DNA of 64,000 nt from Lysobacterales bacterium 66-474. GTDB lineage: Bacteria; Pseudomonadota; Gammaproteobacteria; Xanthomonadales; Rhodanobacteraceae. The stretch is from positions 298,090 to 362,089 of the forward strand of contig MKWP01000016.1 in assembly GCA_001899805.1 (NCBI GenBank), in the 5' to 3' direction. Made by a program: the position numbers and the translations under genes. This document shows positions 9,388 through 17,282 of this stretch, in pieces. The notes beneath the pieces were generated by a model. The model ran no database searches and was not told where the DNA came from. It was given only the letters and a program-made list of their open reading frames with translations. The first letter of the stretch is position 1; each line of letters begins with the position of its first letter.

Positions 9388-9486
9388 CGCTCGATGACCG
9401 TGTCGGGCGGCCCGCCAGGCCTGATTGACGCCGTCACGGCCGCTCGTTAGTCTGCCGCATTCAGCCGCCTGTTCGAGGATTCAGCC

Positions 9487-10059
9487 ATGCCGATGGACAT
9501 CAACATCCAGTTGAGTGACGACGACCTGCAGTTCTTCGTCAAAGGCATGCATGACGTGCAGGCCAGCGTCAAGGATGAAAGCGCCGACACGATCATCGCG
9601 GCGGCGCAGAAATTGCTGGACGAGACCCGGTCCGCCCACGTGCCGCCGTTCATTGCCGAGCGCATCGGCAGCGTGGAGTCGATGATCGCCATGTCCCGCG
9701 ACGTCGGGTTCAACCTGCCCGCGGACGATCGCAAGCGGGTGCTGGCCGCACTGGCGTACCTGGCGGACCCCAACGACGCGATCCCCGACAATGTGCCGGT
9801 GCTGGGCTTCCTCGATGATGCCATCATGATCGAGCTGTGCCGCCAGGATCTGCGTTTCGAGATCGAAGCCTATGACGATTTCTGCGCGTGGCGCGCCGAC
9901 GAGGCGCGTGCGCGCGGCATCGACCCGGAGAAGTTGATGGCGCAACGTGCCGACTGGGCGGATGCGCGCGCTGCGGAAGCCATCACCTTGATGCGCCGTC
10001 GCCGCAAGGAGTCCTACGCCAGCGGCGCGTGGAAGCCGACCCTGTTCAAGGTATCTTGA
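9487..10059 (+). CDS. YkvA/DUF1232 family protein
   Basis: 190 residues. The central segment DRKRVLAALAYLADPNDAIPDNVPVLGFLDDAIMIELC carries the DxIPDxxPxxGxxDD signature of YkvA/DUF1232, a family usually associated with membranes and of unknown function. Here the flanks are charged and helical with no strong transmembrane segment, so the protein may be soluble. GAGGAT precedes the ATG by six bases. It stands alone, with a small hairpin directly after the stop. Confidence 0.8.
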   Translation: MPMDINIQLSDDDLQFFVKGMHDVQASVKDESADTIIAAAQKLLDETRSAHVPPFIAERIGSVESMIAMSRDVGFNLPADDRKRVLAALAYLADPNDAIPDNVPVLGFLDDAIMIELCRQDLRFEIEAYDDFCAWRADEARARGIDPEKLMAQRADWADARAAEAITLMRRRRKESYASGAWKPTLFKVS

Positions 10060-10061
10060 AT

Positions 10062-10079
10062 GCGTTCATCCCTGAACGC
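10062..10079. terminator. hairpin after the DUF1232 gene
   Basis: A perfect 7-bp inverted repeat GCGTTCA/TGAACGC with a 4-base loop begins two bases after the stop codon, between convergent genes. It lacks a T-run, so it may be a 3' stabilising hairpin and not an intrinsic terminator. Confidence 0.3.
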
Positions 10080-10213
10080 TGCTTCGAATGACGAAAAAGC
10101 GGAATGCGGGGTTGGGCCGTTCGACGAGTCCACCTCGGCCTGGAGCCGCCGTCCATGGCCGAAAGCTCCGTGGCCTGACTTTCCACCAACAGCCGCTTCG
10201 AACGTAACGCTTG

Positions 10214-11500
10214 TCACGGACGTTCCAGGATCGCCACCACACCCATCCCGCCGGCGGTGCAGATCGAGATCAGGCCGCGGCCCGAACCCTTCTGCGCCAA
10301 CAGCTTGCCCAGCGTCGCCACGATCCGCGCTCCGGTGGCGGCGAACGGGTGGCCGGTGGCGAGGCTCGATCCGTTGACGTTGATCCTCGCGGGGTCGATC
10401 GAACCCAGCGGTGCATCCAGTCCCAGCCGGTTCCTGCAGTAATCGGCCGACTCCCACGCGCGCAGCTGGCACAGCACCTGCGCGGCGAAGGCTTCGTGGA
10501 TCTCGTAGAAGTCGAAGTCCTGCAGCTTCAGTCCGGCCCGCTGCAGCATGCGCGGCACCGCGATCGTGGGCGCCATCAGCAAGCCTTCGCCGTGCACGTA
10601 ATCGACGCCCGCGACTTCGGCTTCGACCAGGTGCGCCAGCACCGGAAGGTTGCGTGCAGCGGCCCAATCCTCGCTCGCCAGCAGCACCGCCGCGGCGCCA
10701 TCGGAAAGCGCCGAGGAATTGCCGGCGGTCAGGGTGCCCTTGCCGGATGACTTGTCGAACGCGGGCTTCAGCGCCGCCAGCTTTTCCAGCGTGGTGTCGG
10801 GGCGCAGCAGGTTGTCACGCGCGACGCCGCGGAATGGGACCACCAGGTCGTCGAAGAAGCCCCGGTCGTAAGCGGCCGCCAGCTTGCGATGGCTTTCCAG
10901 CGCCCACTGGTCCTGTTCGGCACGCCCGATCTTCCATTCGCGCGCCATCTTCTCGCAATGCTGGCCCATCGACAGCCCGGTGCGCGGTTCGACCACGCCC
11001 GGTACCTGCGGCTTCAGTTCGCGCAGCCGGAACCCGCGCGTCGCGGCCTTGAATTTTCCGCCGAACGTGCGCGCGCGATTCAAATCCAGCAGGCGTTGCT
11101 GCAGGCGATTCGAATACGTGAGCGGCACCTGGCTGGTGGTGTCCGAACCGCCGCCGATACCCGCCTCGATCTGGCCGGTCGCGATCTTCTGCGCAACCAG
11201 GATCGCGTTGTCCAGTGAGGTGCCGCAGGCGCGCGCGGTGGTGAGTCCCGGCGTGGTCATCGCGAGCCCGGAAGATTGCAGCGCCTCGCGGGCGAGATTC
11301 CAGTCGGCCGGATGCTTCATCACCGCGCCGAACGCGACTTCGCCGAGTTCCATGCCGTGCAGGCCGAACCGCTCGACCAGCGCGCCCAGCACTTCCACCG
11401 ACATCCCGAAATTGCCGAGATCGGCATACGCCGTGTCGCGCTTGCAGAACGGTATGCGCACGCCGCCCAGCACGGCGACGCGACGGGTTTGCGGGATCAT
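10214..11500 (-). CDS. acetyl-CoA C-acyltransferase (thiolase)
   Basis: 428-residue thiolase. The nucleophilic Cys is in TTARACGTSLDNAILV near residue 90; the second domain carries NVNGSSLATGHPFAATGARI with the catalytic His, and the last motif ISICTAGGMGVVAI holds the second Cys. Length and sequence resemble FadI-like / acetyl-CoA acetyltransferase enzymes of Xanthomonadales that cleave 3-ketoacyl-CoA in beta-oxidation. No hydratase/dehydrogenase partner adjoins it, so a biosynthetic acetoacetyl-CoA role is also possible. It is a single gene flanked by a convergent neighbour and the ntrC-linked acetyltransferase. Confidence 0.92.
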   Translation of the reverse strand: MIPQTRRVAVLGGVRIPFCKRDTAYADLGNFGMSVEVLGALVERFGLHGMELGEVAFGAVMKHPADWNLAREALQSSGLAMTTPGLTTARACGTSLDNAILVAQKIATGQIEAGIGGGSDTTSQVPLTYSNRLQQRLLDLNRARTFGGKFKAATRGFRLRELKPQVPGVVEPRTGLSMGQHCEKMAREWKIGRAEQDQWALESHRKLAAAYDRGFFDDLVVPFRGVARDNLLRPDTTLEKLAALKPAFDKSSGKGTLTAGNSSALSDGAAAVLLASEDWAAARNLPVLAHLVEAEVAGVDYVHGEGLLMAPTIAVPRMLQRAGLKLQDFDFYEIHEAFAAQVLCQLRAWESADYCRNRLGLDAPLGSIDPARINVNGSSLATGHPFAATGARIVATLGKLLAQKGSGRGLISICTAGGMGVVAILERP

Positions 11501-11578
11501 GGCCCATCCTCTCGGGACTTGCTGTCTGCAAGGCTAGCGCATTCGCTGTCTCGCGGTGACGCCACCGCGAACACCTGC

Positions 11579-12046
11579 TCAGTCGAACCGGGTGAACCCG
11601 TGTCGCAGCATCCTGTACGGCTCTTCCTGCATGCCCAGCGACAGGTAAGTCCGTTGCGCGCGCGTGTTGTCGCGTTCGACGTACAGGCGCAATCCGACCG
11701 CGCCCGCCGCACGTGCGCGGCGTTCGACTTCGGCGTACAGCGCCTGGAACACGCCGTGCCGGCGATGCGGTGGCGTCACGTAGACGCTCTGGAACCACCA
11801 CCAGTCGCCGTTGCGCCAATCGCTCCATTCGTGGGTGACCAGCAGGCAACCTGCCGGTTCGCCGTCGCGTTCGGCGACCAGGTAGAGACCCCGCCGCGAA
11901 TCCTCGAATACCGCGCGCGTGCCGCGCGTCAATACGTCACGATCCAGCGCCTTGTGCTCGGTCTCGCGCGCCATCGCGGCGTTGCAATCGACCAGGAACG
12001 GAACGTCGTCCGGCGTGGCGGGACGAACCTGGATCGAGGGATTCAT
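11579..12046 (-). CDS. GNAT family N-acetyltransferase
   Basis: 155 residues of GNAT fold: N-terminal IQVRPATPDDVPFLVDCNAAMARETE, the acetyl-CoA loop VTPPHRRHGVFQALY and the C-terminal ERDNTRAQRTYLSLGM motif. The double Trp segment DWRNGDWWWFQSVYV is common in a proteobacterial GNAT subgroup of unknown substrate. The ATG overlaps the ntrC stop (ATGA), so it is the third cistron of the ntrB-ntrC transcript. Membership in a nitrogen-regulated operon suggests an amino-compound substrate, but that is inference. Confidence 0.85.
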   Translation of the reverse strand: MNPSIQVRPATPDDVPFLVDCNAAMARETEHKALDRDVLTRGTRAVFEDSRRGLYLVAERDGEPAGCLLVTHEWSDWRNGDWWWFQSVYVTPPHRRHGVFQALYAEVERRARAAGAVGLRLYVERDNTRAQRTYLSLGMQEEPYRMLRHGFTRFD

Positions 12047-13446
12047 CGTGGGTCCTTGTCGCGGCGGCGGGAACTGCCGAGCTTGCGTGTCAGCGTATTG
12101 CGTCCGAGGCCCAGTGCCTTTGCCGCATTCTGGCGATGCCCCATGTGCGCGGCCAGTGCGGCGTCCAGCAGCACGCGATCGAAACGCTCGCGGGCGCTTG
12201 CGTGCAGGTCGCGCGCGCCGGCGGCCAATTCCGCATCGGCCCAGCCGCGCAACACCGGCTCCCAGGGCAACGCCGTGCCTGCCCCGGCAGTTGCCGCCCG
12301 TGTTCCGGCTTCGCCGAGATCTTCGCGCCGGATGCTGGCCCCCGTCGTGATCACCGCGAGGCGGCGGCACAGGTTTTCCAGTTGCCGCACGTTGCCGGGG
12401 AAATCCATTTTCGCCAGCGCTTGCAACGCCGTCTGGGTGAAATGTTTCTCGGGCAACTTCAATTCGCCGGCGGCGATCGCGAGGAATCTTTTTGCCAGCA
12501 ACGGGACGTCGGAACGGCGGTCGCGCAACGCGGGCAGGTGGATGCGCACCACGTCGAGGCGGTGCAGCAGGTCGGCGCGGAACTCGCCGCGCGCGGCCCT
12601 TGCGTCGAGATCCTGGTGCGTGGCCGCGATCACGCGCACGTCGCTGCGGATCAACTCGCGACCGCCCACTCGGTAAAACTCGCCGCCTGCGAGTACCCGC
12701 AGCAGGCGCGTTTGCAGCGCCAACGGCATGTCGCCGATTTCGTCGAGGAACAGGGTGCCGCCTTCGGCCTGCTCGAAGCGTCCGCTGCTGCGCCGCTGCG
12801 CGCCGGTGAAGGCGCCGGCTTCGTGGCCGAACAATTCCGATTCCAGCAATTCCGCCGGGATCGCGGCGGTGTTCAGCGCAACGAACGGGCGTGCGCGTCG
12901 CGCGCTTTCCTCGTGCAGGGCACGCGCGACCAGTTCCTTGCCGGTGCCGGTTTCGCCGGTGACCAGCACGCTCAAGTCGCTGGCGGCGACGCGGCCGATC
13001 AATCGGAACACTTCGCGCATCGGCGCGCTTTCGCCCAACAGCGCGTGGCGCGAGGCTTCCTCTCCGGGCGTGGTTGGCGGGCGTGCGGTTTCGGCGAGCG
13101 CGCGCCGCACCGCGGCCAACGCGTGGTCGAGGTCGAACGGCTTGGCCAGGTAATCCGCCGCGCCTTCGCGGTATGCCGCCGCGGTGGTCGCGACGTCGGT
13201 GAAGGCGCTCATCACGATCACCGGCAGGTCCGGATGCGCCGCCTTCGCCTCGCGCAACAAGGCCAGTCCGTTCGTGCCGGGCAGCCGCACGTCGCACACC
13301 AGCAGCGCCGGAGCCCCGCGCCGCAACGCGCGTTGCGCGGTTTCGGCGTCGGCGAATTCCGTGACCGAGTGTCCTGCATCGCGAAGCGCCGTCGCCAGCA
13401 CGAAGCGCACCGCGCGATCGTCATCGATGACGAAGATTTCGCTCAT
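12043..13446 (-). CDS. ntrC: nitrogen regulation response regulator NtrC
   Basis: 467-residue sigma-54 activator. The receiver domain (1-120) has the acidic DDD near residue 8, phospho-acceptor D52 in LVCDVRLPGTNG and the Lys in ADYLAKPFD. The AAA+ domain (about 140-380) contains Walker A GETGTGKE, the sigma-54 loop GAFTGA and Walker B LFLDEIGDM. A C-terminal Fis-type helix-turn-helix (NAAKALGLGRNTLTRKL) follows. ATGA overlaps join it to ntrB upstream and to the GNAT gene downstream. Sites fitting its consensus lie at the ntrB start and upstream of glnA, both in this window. Confidence 0.96.
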   Translation of the reverse strand: MSEIFVIDDDRAVRFVLATALRDAGHSVTEFADAETAQRALRRGAPALLVCDVRLPGTNGLALLREAKAAHPDLPVIVMSAFTDVATTAAAYREGAADYLAKPFDLDHALAAVRRALAETARPPTTPGEEASRHALLGESAPMREVFRLIGRVAASDLSVLVTGETGTGKELVARALHEESARRARPFVALNTAAIPAELLESELFGHEAGAFTGAQRRSSGRFEQAEGGTLFLDEIGDMPLALQTRLLRVLAGGEFYRVGGRELIRSDVRVIAATHQDLDARAARGEFRADLLHRLDVVRIHLPALRDRRSDVPLLAKRFLAIAAGELKLPEKHFTQTALQALAKMDFPGNVRQLENLCRRLAVITTGASIRREDLGEAGTRAATAGAGTALPWEPVLRGWADAELAAGARDLHASARERFDRVLLDAALAAHMGHRQNAAKALGLGRNTLTRKLGSSRRRDKDPR

Positions 13447-14462
13447 GCATGTTCTCCCGTGCGCGGACGGCGCGGCAACAACAGCACGAAACAGGTTCCG
13501 CTTTCGCGACGTTGCAGGGTCAACTCGCCACCATGTTCGCGTGCGATCTCGCGTGCGAGGGCAAGTCCGAGGCCGGTTCCATCCGCGCGACCCGAGACCA
13601 TCGGTTCGAACAACGTCGTCGCGATGGCATCGGGCACGCCGTCGCCGTCGTCCTCGATTTCGATGCGCAATGCGGGGACGCGTTGGCCGCGTGTGTCGCG
13701 CCAACCGGCTTCGGCGCGGCTGCGCAGCACGATGCGCCGCGCACTGGCCTCGACCGCGTTGCGCACCAGGTTCAATACCGCCTGCAGCAGGCGATCGGGA
13801 TCGCCGTGCCAGGCCGGCAGGCTCGGATCGTAGTCGCGTGCAACCGCGACGGGCACCTGTTCGGCTTCGAGCAGTTCCGCGACGCGTTCCAGCAGTGCAT
13901 GCACGTTCACCACGCGCGTCGCCATCGCACCGCGCGCGCCCAGCAGGCGTTCGGCCAACGTGGCCAGGCGCGCGGATTCGTCGCGGATCAATTGCGCCAA
14001 TTCGCGTTGGCGCGCATCGCCTGCGTGCTGTTGCAACAACTGCGCCGCGCCGGAAATCGCCGCGAGCGGATTGCGCACCTCGTGTGCGAAGCCGCGCAGC
14101 GATTCCGACACGCGGACCGTGTCCGCCGCGGGCGTCGCGGGATGCACCTCGACCCACACGCCGGCGCCGCCCGGGGTGAAGCTGAAATCCAATCGCGCCT
14201 CGTGGCCCGGCGTCGCGCATACCGCGACATCGTGCAAGCCGAGCGTGGCATGTTCGGCTTGCGCACGCAGGGCGAGGGCGTGCAGGCGCCCGCCGTCGGG
14301 TTTCAATGCGGCCAAGGTCTGCCCGAGCAGGCGCGACAGCCCGAAGCCGGTATGTTCGACAAAGGCCGGATTGGCATGCGCCACGTGCAAGTCCGCATCC
14401 AGCATCGCCACGCCTGTGGCGAGTTGGCCGAGCGGATCGATCTCCGGGTTGGTGCGAAGCAT
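13443..14462 (-). CDS. ntrB: nitrogen regulation sensor histidine kinase NtrB
   Basis: 339 residues: an N-terminal PAS domain (about 10-110), dimerisation helix with the phospho-accepting His in GFAHEVRNPLAAI, then the ATPase domain with LVRNAVEA (N box), IEDDGDGVP (G1) and GTGLGLALAREI (G2). It has no transmembrane segment, as expected for cytosolic NtrB that senses nitrogen through PII protein. NtrB phosphorylates and dephosphorylates NtrC, which follows with an ATGA overlap. The start codon abuts an NtrC-type palindrome and lies six bases from a -10 element, so the message may be leaderless. Confidence 0.95.
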   Translation of the reverse strand: MLRTNPEIDPLGQLATGVAMLDADLHVAHANPAFVEHTGFGLSRLLGQTLAALKPDGGRLHALALRAQAEHATLGLHDVAVCATPGHEARLDFSFTPGGAGVWVEVHPATPAADTVRVSESLRGFAHEVRNPLAAISGAAQLLQQHAGDARQRELAQLIRDESARLATLAERLLGARGAMATRVVNVHALLERVAELLEAEQVPVAVARDYDPSLPAWHGDPDRLLQAVLNLVRNAVEASARRIVLRSRAEAGWRDTRGQRVPALRIEIEDDGDGVPDAIATTLFEPMVSGRADGTGLGLALAREIAREHGGELTLQRRESGTCFVLLLPRRPRTGEHA

Positions 14463-14497
14463 TGCACCAATCTAGTGCGATTCTTCGCGACGGGCAA
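14463..14497 (-). promoter_or_regulatory. ntrB promoter overlapped by an NtrC binding site
   Basis: On the minus strand, TTGCCC (14492-14497) and TAGATT (14469-14474) are separated by exactly 17 bases, and the ntrB ATG begins six bases after TAGATT. The plus-strand 17-mer TGCACCAATCTAGTGCG (14463-14479) has the NtrC architecture GCAC-N7-GTGC and covers the -10 and the start site. This predicts autorepression of ntrBC by NtrC, as at the E. coli glnL promoter, and a leaderless or nearly leaderless mRNA. The -35 directly abuts the alkB stop codon. Confidence 0.62.
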
Positions 14498-15154
14498 TCA
14501 GCGCGCGACGCGAAACGTCAGATTCAGACGGCGCGCGCCGGTCAGCGGATGTTCGCCAGTCTTGACCGGCAACACGCCGTGGTAGCGCATCCGCGAGGGG
14601 CCGCCCCACACCACGACATCGCCATGCACGAGCGGCATGCGCCGTTGCAGGTCCTTGCGTGCAAGGCCGCCGAACAGGAAGGTCGCCGGCAATCCCAGCG
14701 ACACCGACACGATCGGCGCGCGACGGTCGCGTTCGTCGTGGTCCTGGTGCAGCGTCAGCCGGGTACCGATTTCATAGCGGTTGATCAGGCACACGTCGGG
14801 CGAGTAAGCCTCGAAACCGGCGGCGTGCGCGGCGTTGCGCGCGAGCCTAAGGAACGATGGCGGCATCGCAGGCCAACGGGCTCCGGTATCCGGATCGATC
14901 CTCGTGTAGCGATAGCCGCGCCGATCGCTGAACCAGCCGACTTCGCCACAGTTGGTCATCGCCACCGACATCGTCCGGCCACCCGGCGTCACCAGGTGCC
15001 GGAATGGCGACACGCCCGTGATCCGCTCGATCTCGCCCGACAACGCCTCCGCGACGTCCAGCGCAAACCCGCGCAACACCCATGCGCCCGGCGCGAGTTC
15101 TTCGCGGGTTTCGACCGGATGCGGAAATTCGAACAGTGGCAGGGAAGCAGGCAC
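14498..15154 (-). CDS. alkB: AlkB-type 2OG/Fe(II) DNA repair dioxygenase
   Basis: Removes methyl groups from 1-methyladenine and 3-methylcytosine by oxidative demethylation. The metal triad is visible as HQDHDE (His and Asp) and the later His in MRYHGVLPV; the 2-oxoglutarate arginines are in RRLNLTFRVAR. CLINRYEIGTRLTLHQD matches the AlkB core. A GTG at 15154 gives 218 residues, close to the 216 of E. coli AlkB; a longer frame upstream has no family resemblance. A GAAGG lies 12 bases before the GTG. It separates the sulfur operon from ntrBC. Confidence 0.93.
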   Translation of the reverse strand: MPASLPLFEFPHPVETREELAPGAWVLRGFALDVAEALSGEIERITGVSPFRHLVTPGGRTMSVAMTNCGEVGWFSDRRGYRYTRIDPDTGARWPAMPPSFLRLARNAAHAAGFEAYSPDVCLINRYEIGTRLTLHQDHDERDRRAPIVSVSLGLPATFLFGGLARKDLQRRMPLVHGDVVVWGGPSRMRYHGVLPVKTGEHPLTGARRLNLTFRVAR

Positions 15155-15393
15155 TACTTTTTGCAGCCTTCGTGTGGGAAGCTCGCACCGATCGCCGGAC
15201 GCAATCGGTTCTTCCTCCGATATGTCCGACACCCGAACCGATCCCCCCAAGTTGCGGGCTCGGGCGGCCGCCGTCAAGGGATCATTCCTCGACCCGACGA
15301 CCGCCCGGGTAGGCCGGCTTCGATCACGTGTCACCGATCCGTCCAGCGGAGCGAGGCGCCACGCGCCGCGAACGACGGCACGCCGACGCTGCT

Positions 15394-15879
15394 TCATTCG
15401 CTGGCCCGGGACGCGACGATATCCGCCTTCGTCGAATCGACAATGCCGAGAAGTTCCTGCGTCTCGTGGGTCGGCACCTCGTGTTCGGCGAGCACTTGCT
15501 TGAACAAGATGAGCATGCGATCCCATTCATGTTCCGTGATGTTCAGTTGGACGTGCGAGTCCTTCATCGCGCGACCTTGATACCGGCACGGTCCGCCGGT
15601 GGCCTGGCACACCAGGGCCGTCACCTGGTACTTGAGGTAGGCGGCCGGCACGCGCTTGCGCGCGGCGTCGATCGCGGGATTCCGGTTGAGGACCGGGTCC
15701 GGCACGATGACATCGATGAAGTCGCTGACCACGACGGAGATGGGCGCGAGGCCACCCAGTCGATCGTAGAGGGACGGTTGTTCCAGCGCGGTGTCCTGCG
15801 CCAACGCCGTCTGGAACGCGCCCAGCACGAGCGCGGTGACCGCCAGGGCCAGCCGGGACTTCGCCTTGCGTGTGAACAT
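15394..15879 (-). CDS. exported group 1 truncated hemoglobin-like protein
   Basis: 161 residues: a Sec signal peptide (RLALAVTALVLGAFQTALA) followed by a truncated-globin domain that starts SLYDRLGGLAPISVVVSDFID, the usual group 1 opening. The CRYQGRAMKDSHVQLNIT segment holds the proximal His expected in this family. Most truncated globins are cytoplasmic, whereas this one should sit in the periplasm. Two Cys (VCQATGGPCRYQ) flank a short loop. As the last gene of the sulfur operon it may bind O2, NO or sulfide; haem binding is family knowledge, while the ligand is unknown. Confidence 0.85.
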   Translation of the reverse strand: MFTRKAKSRLALAVTALVLGAFQTALAQDTALEQPSLYDRLGGLAPISVVVSDFIDVIVPDPVLNRNPAIDAARKRVPAAYLKYQVTALVCQATGGPCRYQGRAMKDSHVQLNITEHEWDRMLILFKQVLAEHEVPTHETQELLGIVDSTKADIVASRASE

Positions 15880-15961
15880 GGTGGACCTCCATTGATCACG
15901 GGGTGCGTCGCTCCCGTCGGGTCGTCGTTGCGCGGCCCCGACGCGGGCCCGATGACATCGG

Positions 15962-16453
15962 CTACCGTGTCCCGCGTGGCCGCGGAAATCCGAACAGCAA
16001 GCGGTACACGAGCGACGGAATGCAGATATCCGTGCTGCTCACCAACAGGGCCATGCCGGTCATGAGCCCGCCCAGGATGTAACCGGTGACGACGAGGCCG
16101 GCATGGAACGCCCACGCGGTGGCCAGCAGCCACACCGCGCCGAGGCCGCATGCAAAGCGGTTGGGAGCGCCGCGCCGCGGCAGTGGACCGGTACCGGTTG
16201 CGAAGCGGATGGCATGGTTGTAGATCAGGTCGAACGGGTGCACCGGGAACAAGGCGGCGAGGGCCGCGATCGGGAACAACATCAGGAGGATCGTCGGCGA
16301 TGCCAGCGCGGTCCCGATACCCGCCAGCAATGCACACAGGACGAAGGCGAGGCGCAGCCAGGCCGCGACCGGAGCGAGGGTCTCGTCCGTCAGGTGCTCG
16401 AAGCCCTGGATGTCGAGACGGTAGCGACAGCTTGGGGTGAGGGTGGTGCGCAT
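15962..16453 (-). CDS. DUF4395-like membrane protein
   Basis: 163 residues with four hydrophobic segments and the central VHPFDLIYNHAIRFATGTGPLPRRGAPNRFACGLG, which resembles DUF4395, a family found beside thioredoxin-like and sulfur-transfer genes. The start used, MRTTLTPSCRYRLD, has an upstream GGGAG about eight bases away. It lies between the methyltransferase (58 bases upstream) and the truncated globin (82 bases downstream), all on one strand. Function is unknown; context suggests envelope sulfur or redox chemistry. The family label is moderately sure. Confidence 0.65.
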   Translation of the reverse strand: MRTTLTPSCRYRLDIQGFEHLTDETLAPVAAWLRLAFVLCALLAGIGTALASPTILLMLFPIAALAALFPVHPFDLIYNHAIRFATGTGPLPRRGAPNRFACGLGAVWLLATAWAFHAGLVVTGYILGGLMTGMALLVSSTDICIPSLVYRLLFGFPRPRGTR

Positions 16454-16511
16454 GATTCGGGTCTCCCGTCGCGGGCGCTTGGCGGCGGTCAGCCAGGTCG
16501 CCCGCCGAAGG

Positions 16512-17282
16512 TCATTGCTTGATCGCCAGGATCGACACGCTCTTGACGCCGTACTTGCGGGTGGCGCCTTGCGCACGGTCCGAGATGAATCGGTATTCGG
16601 GGTTGTCCTGCAGGTCGACGAGCGTGAGGCCGGCTGCCTCGATCTGTTCCCGGTACAGGTCGCGCTGCGCCGCGCCACCGATGCAGGCCGCCCACAGGTC
16701 CGCGTTGCACACCACCGTCTCGGGCAGGGAGGTGTCGGTGACGATGTCGGCGATCGCGAGCCGTCCGCCCGGCTTGAGCAGGCGCGCAACTTCCCGGAAC
16801 ACCCGCGTCTTGTCCGGCGCCAGGTTGATCACGCCGTTCGAGATCACACAGTCGGCCGTCCCTGATGCGACGCCGGTTTCCTCGATGTAACCCTTCTGGT
16901 AGCGGATGTTGGCGAAGCCGCCGGCGTGGGCGAGGCGGCGCGCCTTGTCGAGCTGCTCGTCGGTCATGTCGACGCCGATCACGCTGCCGCTTGCGCCCAC
17001 CTTGAGCGAGGCAACGAAGGTGTCCATCCCCGAGCCGCTTCCCAGGTCGACGACCGTTTGACCTTGCCTCAGGTCGGCGAGGTGAAAGAAGTAACCGACG
17101 CCGGCAAACGATTCGATGGCGGCTGCCGGCACCCGGTCAAGATCCGCTTTCGCGTAGCCGAGACGTTCGGCCATGGCCCTGCCCATCTCGAAGTGGAACT
17201 CGCCATGCGGGTCGAGGGCCACGCTCCGGTACATCGCCTTGACCTTGCCTTCCAGTTCTTGCGCGTTGACGTGGGTGGTCAT
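16512..17282 (-). CDS. class I SAM-dependent methyltransferase (ArsM-like fold)
   Basis: 256 residues. SAM-binding motif I is VVDLGSGSGMDTFVAS, followed by VIGVDMTDEQLDKAR, ISNGVINLAPDKTRVFREVARLLKPGGRLAIADIV, the layout of arsenite methyltransferase-like enzymes. The invariant Cys pairs used by ArsM to bind arsenite are not evident: only two Cys appear near VVCNADLWAACIGGA. Arsenite is thus a doubtful substrate; a thiol, sulfide, selenite or tellurite methyl acceptor would fit the operon better, but this is inference. The ATG overlaps the MFS stop as ATGA. Confidence 0.8.
   Translation of the reverse strand: MTTHVNAQELEGKVKAMYRSVALDPHGEFHFEMGRAMAERLGYAKADLDRVPAAAIESFAGVGYFFHLADLRQGQTVVDLGSGSGMDTFVASLKVGASGSVIGVDMTDEQLDKARRLAHAGGFANIRYQKGYIEETGVASGTADCVISNGVINLAPDKTRVFREVARLLKPGGRLAIADIVTDTSLPETVVCNADLWAACIGGAAQRDLYREQIEAAGLTLVDLQDNPEYRFISDRAQGATRKYGVKSVSILAIKQ

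Noticed and set aside
7398..9428. 676-codon plus-strand frame overlapping the phospholipase D gene
   Set aside because: The alternative frame has no HKD motifs; the real frame does.
12136..13833. 565-codon plus-strand frame opposite ntrC and ntrB
   Set aside because: Antisense shadow of well-recognised genes.
16512..17282. Calling the methyltransferase arsM
   Set aside because: The arsenite-binding cysteines are not evident, and no other arsenic genes are present.
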